A stretch of 64,000 nucleotides of DNA from assembly GCF_001664485.1 (NCBI RefSeq), contig NZ_CP013635.1, forward strand, positions 124,001-188,000. The letters run 5' to 3'. This DNA is from Rhizobium sp. N324 (GTDB lineage Bacteria > Pseudomonadota > Alphaproteobacteria > Rhizobiales > Rhizobiaceae). The position numbers were made by a program, and so were the translations under genes. Of this stretch, positions 1-7,247 are shown in pieces (the stretch's first letter is position 1; the number at the start of each line of letters is the position of its first letter). The notes beneath the pieces are model-generated. The model saw only the letters and a list, made by a program, of their open reading frames with translations, was not told where the DNA came from and did no database searches.

Positions 1-302
1 AAGGAACCCTGCGCTTCAAGCGTCTCGAAGGCGTGCCGGAGGCATTGACGGCAATCGCCGACACCATCGCCGGCCAGGACGGCCAGTTGCTGTCGATCCG
101 CGAACCGCTTGCCGGTCTTAACTGCCCCGTCATGCTGATCTGGGGCGAACAGGACCAGATCGTGCCCGTCCCAGACGCCGGCACCCTCCCGGCAAACCTC
201 ACTCTGCGCATCCTGCCCGATACCGGCCATATGCCGCAAATGGAGGCATCCGCCACCGTCAATCAGGCAATCCTCGAAAATATCCGCAAAGCCTCACAAT
301 AA
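1..302 (+). CDS. acoC: AcoC-like E2 component of acetoin dehydrogenase, C-terminal 99 residues (left edge truncated)
   Basis: This is the end of an alpha/beta-hydrolase domain, read in the frame starting at base 3 and stopping at TAA 300-302. It holds the strand before the catalytic acid (VMLIWGEQDQIVP) and the catalytic-histidine motif (LPDTGHMPQME). The protein is identical, residue for residue, to the end of the full acoC at 12129-13247, and the DNA is identical through base 316. The 5' part, and probably acoA and acoB, lie to the left of the window. Whether this copy is intact cannot be judged here. The identity is seen directly; the function is inferred from the complete copy. Confidence 0.85.
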   Translation, partial: GTLRFKRLEGVPEALTAIADTIAGQDGQLLSIREPLAGLNCPVMLIWGEQDQIVPVPDAGTLPANLTLRILPDTGHMPQMEASATVNQAILENIRKASQ

Positions 303-316
303 TCGGGCTGGGCCCG
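1..316 (+). repeat. Direct repeat copy A (acoC 3' end)
   Basis: Bases 1-316 match 12946-13261 without a mismatch, in the same orientation, 12,945 bp apart. Identity stops inside a small hairpin just after the acoC stop codon. The repeat runs off the left edge, so its full length is unknown. Confidence 0.95.
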
Positions 317-353
317 GCAAAACGAACCTAACCATTAAATCGGGAGTACATCC

Positions 354-1109
354 ATGTCGCAACGTTTGTCAGGAAAGCGCGTCCTCCTAACCGGAGGCGT
401 GGCAAATATCGGCCTTGCCATTCTAGAGGCTTTTGTTGCCGAGGGTGCAACCGTTTCTGTGGTCGATATCGACGCTGCCAAGGGTAGCGAAGTCGAAAAG
501 CGCTTCGGCGACCGCGTTCGGTTTTTCAAGGCGGATATTTCGCAGGAAGACGAAATCAAGGCGGCAATCGACCAGTCGGTCACCTGGATGGAGGGGATGG
601 ACACGCTCTGCCTGAATGCCGGCATCCAGCTTTCCGGCAGGGTCGAAGACTTTTCCACGCGTGACTGGGACAAGGTGTTCACCATTAATGTCCGCGCCAA
701 TTTCATCTTCGCCAGGGAGTCGGTGAAACATCTGCGGGCCGCCGGCAAGTCTTCCATCGTGATGATGTCTTCGCTGGCCGGCAAGCGCGGCGCCCCCGGC
801 CTGGTCGGTTACTCCTCGTCCAAAGCCGCGATCATCGGCCTCACAACCACGCTCGCAATCGAACTGGCGCGCGACGGTATCCGGGTCAATGCCGTGTGCC
901 CGGGATGGATCGACACGCCGTTCAACCAGCCGGTCATCGATTTCATTGGGGGTCGGGAAAAGCAGGAATCGCTGGTCCCGATCGTCATTCCGCTTGGACG
1001 GCAAGCCACGCCCCAGGAGGTCGCGCCGCTCTTCGTCTATCTCGCCTCCGACGAGGCTTCCTACGTGACGGCCCAGGCGATCAACGTCGACGGCGGCATC
1101 TACAACTGA
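354..1109 (+). CDS. Short-chain dehydrogenase/reductase (SDR)
   Basis: This is a 251-residue classical SDR that should oxidise or reduce a hydroxyl or carbonyl group with NAD(P). The nucleotide-binding glycine motif TGGVANIG is at about residues 13-20, the structural NAG at 88-90, the catalytic Ser in MSSLAG near 139-140 and the YxxxK motif (Y153, K157) in GYSSSKAA. The C-terminus ends in INVDGGIYN, as usual for the family. Asp after beta-2 (VVDID) suggests NAD rather than NADP. A GGGAG ribosome site lies about 8 nt before the ATG. It follows acoC copy A and heads a run with the genes at 1147, 1677 and 2184. An acetoin/butanediol role is plausible from context but unproven. Confidence 0.85.
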   Translation: MSQRLSGKRVLLTGGVANIGLAILEAFVAEGATVSVVDIDAAKGSEVEKRFGDRVRFFKADISQEDEIKAAIDQSVTWMEGMDTLCLNAGIQLSGRVEDFSTRDWDKVFTINVRANFIFARESVKHLRAAGKSSIVMMSSLAGKRGAPGLVGYSSSKAAIIGLTTTLAIELARDGIRVNAVCPGWIDTPFNQPVIDFIGGREKQESLVPIVIPLGRQATPQEVAPLFVYLASDEASYVTAQAINVDGGIYN

Positions 1110-1146
1110 TTGCGGGCAGCGGTCGAAAGCACAGAAAGGCGAGAAC

Positions 1147-1563
1147 ATGATCAAGTTGATTACACATGAGGCGGCTCTCAAAGCCCTTGAGGCCGGTGCA
1201 GCCAAAGCAAGAGAGCTCGGAGAGCCTTCGTCCCTGGCGATCGTTGATGCCGGCGGCAATCTGCTTGCCTTCCTGCGCGCCGACGACGCTGCGCTGTCGA
1301 CCGTCGAAATCGCGCAGGGCAAGGCGTACACCGCTCTGGCCCTGCGCTCGCCCTCCGACAACTGGCTGGAGTTGGTCCAGCCGGGGGCAGCGCTCTACGG
1401 GCTGGATGCCCTCGGCGGGCGCCGGCCGTTCGTTGTTTTCGGTGGCGGCCTACCGGTGCGCGACGGAAAGACCGTGATCGGAGGAGTGGGCGCCTCGGGC
1501 GGGCCGGTGGAGGCCGATATCGCCATTGCTGAGGTGATGGTGGCGGTGCTGCAAGCTGGTTAA
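1147..1563 (+). CDS. GlcG/HbpS-like (DUF336) protein
   Basis: This 138-residue protein has the pattern of the GlcG/HbpS family: an N-terminal helix rich in Ala and Leu, the strand LAIVDAGGNLLAFLRADDA, GGRRPFVVFGGGLPVRDG, and a C-terminal GGVGASGGPVEADIAIAE. Family members are small soluble proteins, some of which bind haem, and they are often found beside dehydrogenase operons. No catalytic residues are known for the group. It starts 37 bp after the SDR stop, so co-transcription is likely. Length is normal for the family. The biochemical role here is unknown. Confidence 0.75.
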   Translation: MIKLITHEAALKALEAGAAKARELGEPSSLAIVDAGGNLLAFLRADDAALSTVEIAQGKAYTALALRSPSDNWLELVQPGAALYGLDALGGRRPFVVFGGGLPVRDGKTVIGGVGASGGPVEADIAIAEVMVAVLQAG

Positions 1564-1676
1564 GCGTGCCTGACACGCCCGAACCAGGGGCGCCGCCGCC
1601 ATTGAAGCGGCAGCGCCCCAACTTTCCATGGCTGGCAATGGGAATACGTCCCAAGCCGAACAATCAGGATGATATC

Positions 1677-2126
1677 ATGTCTGAGCACTCTATCCGCCTC
1701 GAATGGAAGGCAGCGCCGCACGCGCAACAGCCGGCAACCTACAGTCGGGATCATAAGGCGACATACAGCGCGCAGGTCTCGGTGGCGGTGTCTGCCGCGT
1801 CTGCCTATCTCGGAAACAGCGATCTTGCCGATCCGGAGCAGCTTCTCGTCAACGCCCTGGCAAGCTGCCACATGCTCTACTTCCTGGCGATCTGCGAGGG
1901 GAACGGCTATATCGTCAGCAGCTATGAGGATGATGCCGTCGGCAAGGTATCGAAGAACCCGGATGGAACTTTCTGGGTATCGGATATCATTCTCCATCCC
2001 AAAACATCCTTTAGTTCCCAGAAACAGCCCGATCGCGAAACGCTGTCTCGACTGCATCATCGGGCTCATAAAGGATGCTTCATCGCAAATTCGATCAAAA
2101 CCCATGTGTCGATCGAACTGGGCTGA
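1677..2126 (+). CDS. OsmC family protein
   Basis: This is a 149-residue OsmC/Ohr-superfamily protein. The recognisable parts are the N-terminal strand with TYSRDHKATY, the segment PEQLLVNALASCHMLYFLAICEGNGY carrying the first conserved Cys, and a C-terminal helix-Cys region (RAHKGCFIANSIKTHV). Two cysteines in these places are the peroxidatic pair used by family members to reduce organic peroxides. The ATG at 1677 was chosen over an in-frame ATG at 1566 because it gives the usual length, has AGGA 6-9 nt upstream, and the extra 37 residues are proline-rich and unlike the family. It lies in the small-gene run after the SDR. The substrate is not predictable. Confidence 0.8.
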   Translation: MSEHSIRLEWKAAPHAQQPATYSRDHKATYSAQVSVAVSAASAYLGNSDLADPEQLLVNALASCHMLYFLAICEGNGYIVSSYEDDAVGKVSKNPDGTFWVSDIILHPKTSFSSQKQPDRETLSRLHHRAHKGCFIANSIKTHVSIELG

Positions 2127-2183
2127 CATCCAACGGCAGCGGTGGTCGTACACGTTTTCTCATTATCGAAAGGAAGGTGCGGA

Positions 2184-2477
2184 ATGAAAGATAAGCTTGT
2201 TGTTGTCGCCACGGTAACGGCGTACGAAGGAAAGCATGAGCAGCTTCGCGAGGCGCTCCTCACCCTGATCCCGATCGCGCAAACGGAGCCGGGATTCGTC
2301 CAGTATGATCTCCATGAATCGCTGGAGCGCCCAGGCGAGTTCGTCTTCTACGAGATCTGGGAGGACGAGCAATCGCTGGAAGTCCACAACAATACCGAGT
2401 CAATGAAGGCGTTCGGCGCCCGCGCCGGTCAATGGATCCAGTCGGTCAAGTTGGATAAGTACAAGCGCATCTCCTGA
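2184..2477 (+). CDS. Antibiotic-biosynthesis-monooxygenase (ABM) domain protein
   Basis: This 97-residue single-domain protein of the dimeric alpha+beta-barrel ABM fold shows VVVATVTAYEGKHEQLREALLTLIPIAQTEPGFVQYDLHES, then EFVFYEIWEDEQSLEVHNNTESMKAF, the standard ABM signature. Members include quinol monooxygenases (YgiN-like) and signalling or detoxifying enzymes acting on small carbonyl or quinone compounds. The ATG at 2184 has AAGGAAGG upstream and gives the normal family length. An in-frame ATG at 2142 would add residues without similarity. It is the last gene of the 354-2477 run and is followed by a convergent LysR gene. The substrate is unknown. Confidence 0.8.
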   Translation: MKDKLVVVATVTAYEGKHEQLREALLTLIPIAQTEPGFVQYDLHESLERPGEFVFYEIWEDEQSLEVHNNTESMKAFGARAGQWIQSVKLDKYKRIS

Positions 2478-2540
2478 CCCGGCCCACGGGCTCCCGGCGC
2501 AAGGACTGCCACGGGCTGCACGTGGCAAAGCCACACCCGA

Positions 2541-3479
2541 TCAATCGGTACCGATCGGGTGGTCTTCGGCTGGAAGACCACCCGGAACCAGTGCATAATG
2601 TCCCGCAACTTTCTGCGCCAGCTGGGCCACGACGCCATTCAAGTGCGTTTCCGGACGTTTGATAAAGCTTGCCGTGAACGCCATGGTCGGCATTGTGTGG
2701 CCGACAGTCGTCAGCACCCGCAGCTTGCCGCTTGCCAGGTGATCCGAGACGACCTCGACAGGTATGGCGGCAATTCCAATACCATCAAGCGTCATACGAA
2801 CGATCGAAGACAGCGAGGAGTTCGGAAACAGGCGGACGCGCTGCTGATGTGCCTTGTTGAAAAGCTCCGTGAGTTCCCGAAAAGGTTGGGTCTGCCTCGC
2901 AAAGGTGATGATCGGAAATGCCGTGAGCTCCTCCAGCGTCACGGCCTGCGGCCCCAAGGGAAAATCCGCCGGAACCACCCAGTTCAGGGGATATTCGCAA
3001 AGCGGCAGATTGGCGACGTTCCCTGAAATCACCGGTCCCATGAGAAAGGCGACATCGATGCTGTTTTCCTGAAGAGCGGCCGCGAGATTGGCGGACCCGT
3101 CGACATTGATCTCCAGAGTGATGGACGGGTATTCGTGGTTCAGTCGCTTCAGCAATTCCGGCAGCCATGTGTGGACGATGGTGTCCGAAACACCGAGCTG
3201 CACGCTCCCCTCCAAGGCATTTGCGCCGGCGACGGAAAGCACCATTTCCGTCCGGAGCGCCAGCATGCGCTCTGCATATTTCAGAATTTCACGCCCTTTG
3301 GCTGTTAAACGGCTGCCACGCTTGTCACGCTCGAACAGCCGCACCTTGAGCTCCTGTTCAAGCTGCGCAATGCGCGCGGAAACAGCCGGCTGCGTGGTAT
3401 GGAGTTTTTCGGCGGCACGGTGGAAACCGCCCGTCTGAGCCACGATACAGAAGGTCTCCAAGGTGCGCAGGTCAATCAT
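2541..3479 (-). CDS. LysR family transcriptional regulator
   Basis: This is a 312-residue LysR-type regulator. The N-terminal winged helix is typical: MIDLRTLETFCIVAQTGGFHRAAEKLHTTQPAVSARIAQLEQELKV, with recognition helix TTQPAVSARIAQLE at about 28-41. A periplasmic-binding-protein-like co-inducer domain fills residues 90-300. It sits convergent to the SDR-GlcG-OsmC-ABM run and 126 bp downstream, on the same strand, of the DUF1445 gene, so it may belong to that transcript. The target is unknown; the DUF1445 gene or the divergent polyamine-type transporter at 5 kb are candidates by position only. Confidence 0.88.
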   Translation of the reverse strand: MIDLRTLETFCIVAQTGGFHRAAEKLHTTQPAVSARIAQLEQELKVRLFERDKRGSRLTAKGREILKYAERMLALRTEMVLSVAGANALEGSVQLGVSDTIVHTWLPELLKRLNHEYPSITLEINVDGSANLAAALQENSIDVAFLMGPVISGNVANLPLCEYPLNWVVPADFPLGPQAVTLEELTAFPIITFARQTQPFRELTELFNKAHQQRVRLFPNSSLSSIVRMTLDGIGIAAIPVEVVSDHLASGKLRVLTTVGHTMPTMAFTASFIKRPETHLNGVVAQLAQKVAGHYALVPGGLPAEDHPIGTD

Positions 3480-3605
3480 CAGGCCCGCCTGTTCTCAATA
3501 GTCCAACGACCGGCTAACCATTGACGACTATGAGACCGGATGCAAGCTGCCTCGGCGATAGGATAGGCAATCTCCCTGCCGTTGTCGCAAGAGCGATTCT
3601 CGACA

Positions 3606-4439
3606 CTATAGGGCTGGCGCCTCGAACCGGAACGTCCCGTTCAGAAGATCCTCGTCGCGGATATCCGTGATCAGCATGCAGCCAGGACTGTGAGTCACTG
3701 CGATCGGCGGCTTGGCCTGCGCCAAAGCCACCTGCGGCGTGACACCACACGCCCAGAAGACAGGCACTTCACCTTCCTTGACCGGAACGCTGTCGCCGAA
3801 GTCGGGACGGGACAGATCCCTGATCCCGATCGCCAGGGGATCACCGAAATGCACCGGCGCCCCATGGACCTGCGGCATTGCCGCTGTAATTTCGATCGCC
3901 CTTATGGCATCGGCCGGTTTCATCGGTCGCATCGAAACCACGAACTGCCCGGAGAACGGGCCAGCCGATACGCAATCTATGTTCGTCCTGTACATCGGTA
4001 CATTCGAACCGAGTTCGATATGACGAACGCCAATGCCCGCGTTCAAGAGCGCCCACTCGAAGGAAAACGAACAGCCGATCAAGAAGGAAACGAAATCATC
4101 CCGCCAGATGTGGCGGATATCGGCGATCTCCTCCACCAGCCGCCCGTCGCGGAAAACCCGGTAACTCGGAACATCGGACCGGATGTCGATGTTCCTACCG
4201 GCGTTGGCGAGAGACGGATCGCCGGGATTTCCGACGGCGAGCAACGGGCATGGCTTGGGATTTTCCAGGCAAAACCTCAGAAAATCGGTCGCCCACTGCT
4301 TTGGCAGGATCACCAGGTTTCCTTGCGCAAAACCTGGGGCCAGCCCGGAAGTCTGCCCGGCGATCGCGCCAGTCCTGACATCGTGGCGAATCTGCTCCGG
4401 CTGACGATCCAGTACCGTTTCAAGCCTGTCCATCACCAA
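3606..4439 (-). CDS. DUF1445 (UPF0317, YcsI-like) putative hydro-lyase
   Basis: This 277-residue protein matches the DUF1445/UPF0317 family, named for B. subtilis YcsI. Family features visible are [15 protein letters not shown] near the start, [35 protein letters not shown], the Cys-containing [28 protein letters not shown] and the C-terminal [12 protein letters not shown] ... [17 protein letters not shown] segment. The mammalian D-glutamate cyclase that makes 5-oxo-D-proline contains a related domain, and ycsI sits in the B. subtilis kip/pxp operon. That makes the pxp genes at 22.4-24.8 kb a possible functional partner although they are 18 kb away. The start could be either of two Met codons three residues apart (MVM). 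It is divergent from the transporter at 5028. Confidence 0.8.
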   Translation of the reverse strand: MVMDRLETVLDRQPEQIRHDVRTGAIAGQTSGLAPGFAQGNLVILPKQWATDFLRFCLENPKPCPLLAVGNPGDPSLANAGRNIDIRSDVPSYRVFRDGRLVEEIADIRHIWRDDFVSFLIGCSFSFEWALLNAGIGVRHIELGSNVPMYRTNIDCVSAGPFSGQFVVSMRPMKPADAIRAIEITAAMPQVHGAPVHFGDPLAIGIRDLSRPDFGDSVPVKEGEVPVFWACGVTPQVALAQAKPPIAVTHSPGCMLITDIRDEDLLNGTFRFEAPAL

Positions 4440-4893
4440 GCATCCCTGTTCTCATGCACACACATGTGCAAGAACTCGCGATTTCGGGGCCTTTCGTCAA
4501 ATCTCCATATTCGATGACCCGAGATAGATTCTGCTGATCACGCAACGTATGCGGGAGCGGCTCTTGGCGGGTTGATGCCGACCGTTTCCGGCGCAGCTGA
4601 TAGAACTGCGTTATCAGACTCCATCGCCAACGACGATTTGACCTCAGGGCGGTCCGGCAGGAAAATCCGCGCTGAAACACCATGATTGGGAGGTCATTCG
4701 TGTCATCACTCCCGGGAATGGCGGCGGTTGCCGCAAGCTAAGACGAGTTGTCATCTTCGAATTCGTCCGTAGCCCCGAGTGCTCGAAACCGCGATCCAAC
4801 TCCACCGCAATTCTCATTTCAAACGATCTGAGGAGCGCTCGTCGGCGCGGCAAATTTCCAAGTAAAAACAATTACATATACCTTTTTATGTGG

Positions 4894-4922
4894 TTGACAG
4901 GCGTCGAATACGGAGCAATACT
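4894..4922 (+). promoter_or_regulatory. Sigma70-like promoter of the polyamine-type ABC operon
   Basis: A perfect -35 box TTGACA (4894-4899) is followed, after a 17-bp spacer, by a -10-like AATACT (4917-4922). The operon's first ATG is about 105 bp downstream. The call rests on sequence match only. Confidence 0.5.
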
Positions 4923-4932
4923 TCCTCATCAG

Positions 4933-4948
4933 CCTAACGAACGTTAGG
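4933..4948. promoter_or_regulatory. Perfect inverted repeat, candidate TetR-type operator
   Basis: CCTAACG-AA-CGTTAGG has 7-bp arms that match perfectly around a 2-nt centre. It lies just downstream of the -10-like element, where a bound repressor would block transcription. Size and form suit a TetR-family operator. The only TetR gene in the window is at 14297; a link is conjecture. Confidence 0.5.
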
Positions 4949-5027
4949 TCGATCAATAAACCTGGGAGCAGTGGTGGCGCGCAACGCCCCTTCTGCAGTC
5001 TTCAAACTTGTCAGAAGGGATTCAGCG

Positions 5028-6137
5028 ATGACCGACAAAACGTCTCTATCCATCACCCGCCGCCAGGCTTTGAAGTTCGGGGGCGCAGCTTTATCGGCGT
5101 CTCTCTTTGCCCCGGCCGTCATCAGCAGCGCATGGGCAGCGGAAGAGCCAATCACTTTGCTGACGTGGGAGACCTATGACGAACCGGACTGGATCGCGGA
5201 GTGGCAGGCGGCCAACGGGACCGAAATCAAGCCGGTGATCATCTCCTCGCTCGACGAGGTATTCGCCCAGCTTCAGTCCGGCGCCGTGAAGCCCGATGTC
5301 ATCTATTCGGAGGCCTCGACGGCGGGCCGGCTGAAGAAGGCGGGCCAGATCGCTCCGTTCGACGTCTCGAAGGTCCCCAATATTTCCAACATCCTGCCCG
5401 GGCTGAACTGGCGCGAGCCGCTGACGGTCGACGGCGCCCTGATGGGCATCCCCCTGCACTGGGGAACGCAGCCCCTGCAGTATAACGCCGATGCGATCAA
5501 GTCTGCGCCGACGACCTGGGCCGCCCTTTGGGACAAGACCTATCAGGGGAAAGTCACGATATTCGATGACGCAACCGTCACGATCCCCATGGTCGCGCTA
5601 TATGTCGGCGCGAAAAATCCGTTCAATTTGACCGAGGACGAGTTCACCCTCGTCACCAATGCTTTGCGCGAGCTGCGAGCCCAGGTGCGCGTGGTCACCC
5701 GCGGCTTCGACGATGCCGCGAACGTCTATGCCTCAGGCGAAGCGGTTCTCGGCTACTGCCACAATGTGACCGTCGTCAACATCCTGAAAAAGAAGGGGCT
5801 CAACGCCAAATATTCCCTGCCGAAGGAAGGCACGCCTGCCTGGATCGAAGGGACCTATGTCACTCCGAAAGGGCAGCGTGACGTCGTCTACAAATTCCTC
5901 AACGACACGATGTCGGCAAAGTGGCAGGCGCGGTTCATGAAGTTTTCGGGAAGCAACGGCGTTTTGACGCCGGCGGCGGCGCGCGAAGCCGGCCTGACCG
6001 AAGACGAGCTGAAGAACACCAATATTCTCGACTCCGATGATCCGAGCTTCAAGGACAATCTCGTCTTCTTCAAAGAACCCGAGAACGTCGAACGCCGTAT
6101 CCAGCTCTGGAACGACTTCCTGGCCGGCACGCTCTGA
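5028..6137 (+). CDS. Polyamine-type ABC transporter, Tat-exported substrate-binding protein
   Basis: This 369-residue extracellular solute-binding protein (PotD/PotF-like) should capture its ligand in the periplasm for the ATPase and permease encoded next. A twin-arginine signal is clear: SITRRQALKFGGAALSASLF, ending near AWA-AEEPI. The mature protein begins with the PotD-like strand ITLLTWETYDEPDWIAEWQAANG. The ATG at 5028 has AGAAGGG 8 nt upstream; an in-frame GTG at 4971 would add 19 residues ahead of the Tat signal and is less likely. The ligand could be a polyamine or another small cation, but neighbours do not fix it. Confidence 0.85.
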   Translation: MTDKTSLSITRRQALKFGGAALSASLFAPAVISSAWAAEEPITLLTWETYDEPDWIAEWQAANGTEIKPVIISSLDEVFAQLQSGAVKPDVIYSEASTAGRLKKAGQIAPFDVSKVPNISNILPGLNWREPLTVDGALMGIPLHWGTQPLQYNADAIKSAPTTWAALWDKTYQGKVTIFDDATVTIPMVALYVGAKNPFNLTEDEFTLVTNALRELRAQVRVVTRGFDDAANVYASGEAVLGYCHNVTVVNILKKKGLNAKYSLPKEGTPAWIEGTYVTPKGQRDVVYKFLNDTMSAKWQARFMKFSGSNGVLTPAAAREAGLTEDELKNTNILDSDDPSFKDNLVFFKEPENVERRIQLWNDFLAGTL

Positions 6138-6164
6138 CGTCCGCAATCCAGCTGGAGAACGACA

Positions 6165-7247
6165 ATGGGAACACATGAAACCGGCTCCGTGCTTTCGCTC
6201 GTCGGCGTTTCGAAAACCTATGACGGCGCCCAAAAACCGGCGCTCGACCAGGTGTCTTTCTCGGTCAAGCCCGGGGAATTCTTTTCCATCCTCGGGCCGA
6301 GCGGCTCAGGAAAGACGACAATTCTAAGGACGGTAGCCGGCTTTGAAAAGCCTGATACCGGCCAGATCGTCATGGCAGGCGAGGTGGTCAACTCGGTCGC
6401 TCCGAATAAGCGCGATGTCCGAACCGTGTTCCAGAGCTACGCCCTTTTCCCGCACCTCACGGTGCGGGAAAACGTCGAATATCCGCTCCGGATGAGGGGC
6501 GAGGCGAAGCCGACCCGGCGGACGAAAGCCGAGGAAGCGCTGGCGCTTACCGAAATGGTAACGTTTGCCGACCGGCTTCCGCACCAGCTTTCCGGCGGCC
6601 AGCGTCAGCGTGCCGCGCTGGCCCGGTCCATCGTATCGCGACCGAGGCTTCTGCTTCTCGACGAACCGCTCGCCGCTCTCGATCTTCGCTTGCGCCAGCA
6701 AATGCAACACACATTGGTGGCTCTGCAGAAAGAACTCGGCATCGCGTTCATGTATGTTACCCACGACCAGGGCGAAGCCCTGTCGATGTCCGACCGCGTC
6801 GTCGTCCTGCAGGACGGCAAGATAGCCCAGCTCGCCACCCCCCGCGAAATATACTTTGCCCCGCAAAACGAGTTCGTTTCGCGTTTCGTCGGCCGCTCCA
6901 ATCTCGTCGCCGTCAATTTCGAACCGTCCGATACCGGATTCGTGGGACGCGTGGAGGGGATCAAGGTTCCGGGACTGACTGCCAAAAAGGGCGGAACGGC
7001 GCGGATGGCGATCAGGTACGAAGCGATACAGGTGAAACCGCTCGATGAGGCGGAAGGGGCGCCCGACACCATTCCCGGCGTTGTGGAAGATGTCCTTTTC
7101 CTTGGCACCAACTGCGAGGTGAACGTCCGCTGCGGCGGCGTCAATCTCATCGGCACGGTGCCGGCAGTGCGCCACTCGACATTCACGGTGGGCCAGCCGG
7201 TCAAGGTCGCCTTCGATGCAGCAAACACGCAGGTCTTCCATGACTGA
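6165..7247 (+). CDS. Polyamine-type ABC transporter, ATP-binding protein (PotA-like)
   Basis: This 360-residue ATPase powers the transporter. The Walker A GPSGSGKTT is at 44-52, the signature LSGGQRQRAALARS and Walker B LLLLDEPLAALD follow, and the switch His is in YVTHDQGEA. The last third is the TOBE-type regulatory domain typical of the MalK/PotA group. It starts 27 bp after the binding-protein gene and its stop overlaps the start of the permease by 8 bp, which points to translational coupling. Nothing essential is missing. Confidence 0.92.
   Translation: MGTHETGSVLSLVGVSKTYDGAQKPALDQVSFSVKPGEFFSILGPSGSGKTTILRTVAGFEKPDTGQIVMAGEVVNSVAPNKRDVRTVFQSYALFPHLTVRENVEYPLRMRGEAKPTRRTKAEEALALTEMVTFADRLPHQLSGGQRQRAALARSIVSRPRLLLLDEPLAALDLRLRQQMQHTLVALQKELGIAFMYVTHDQGEALSMSDRVVVLQDGKIAQLATPREIYFAPQNEFVSRFVGRSNLVAVNFEPSDTGFVGRVEGIKVPGLTAKKGGTARMAIRYEAIQVKPLDEAEGAPDTIPGVVEDVLFLGTNCEVNVRCGGVNLIGTVPAVRHSTFTVGQPVKVAFDAANTQVFHD

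Larger units (their letters stand above)
4440..4970. other. Divergent intergenic region without a gene
   Basis: About 530 bp separate the DUF1445 gene (leftward) from the polyamine-type transporter operon (rightward). Only the right end holds recognisable signals: a promoter at about 4894-4922 and an inverted repeat at 4933-4948. The rest shows no convincing coding sequence on either strand. Confidence 0.6.

Noticed and set aside
423..1361. Long leftward open frame opposite the first SDR and GlcG genes
   Set aside because: It mirrors the codon pattern of two well-supported rightward genes and has low-complexity Arg/Asp/Gly-rich composition with no family features.
2557..2583. 11-bp perfect stem (GGGTGGTCTTC with GAAGACCACCC) as a terminator
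   Set aside because: It lies inside the 3' coding part of the LysR gene, so it is more likely incidental, though it could still act on the convergent transcript.
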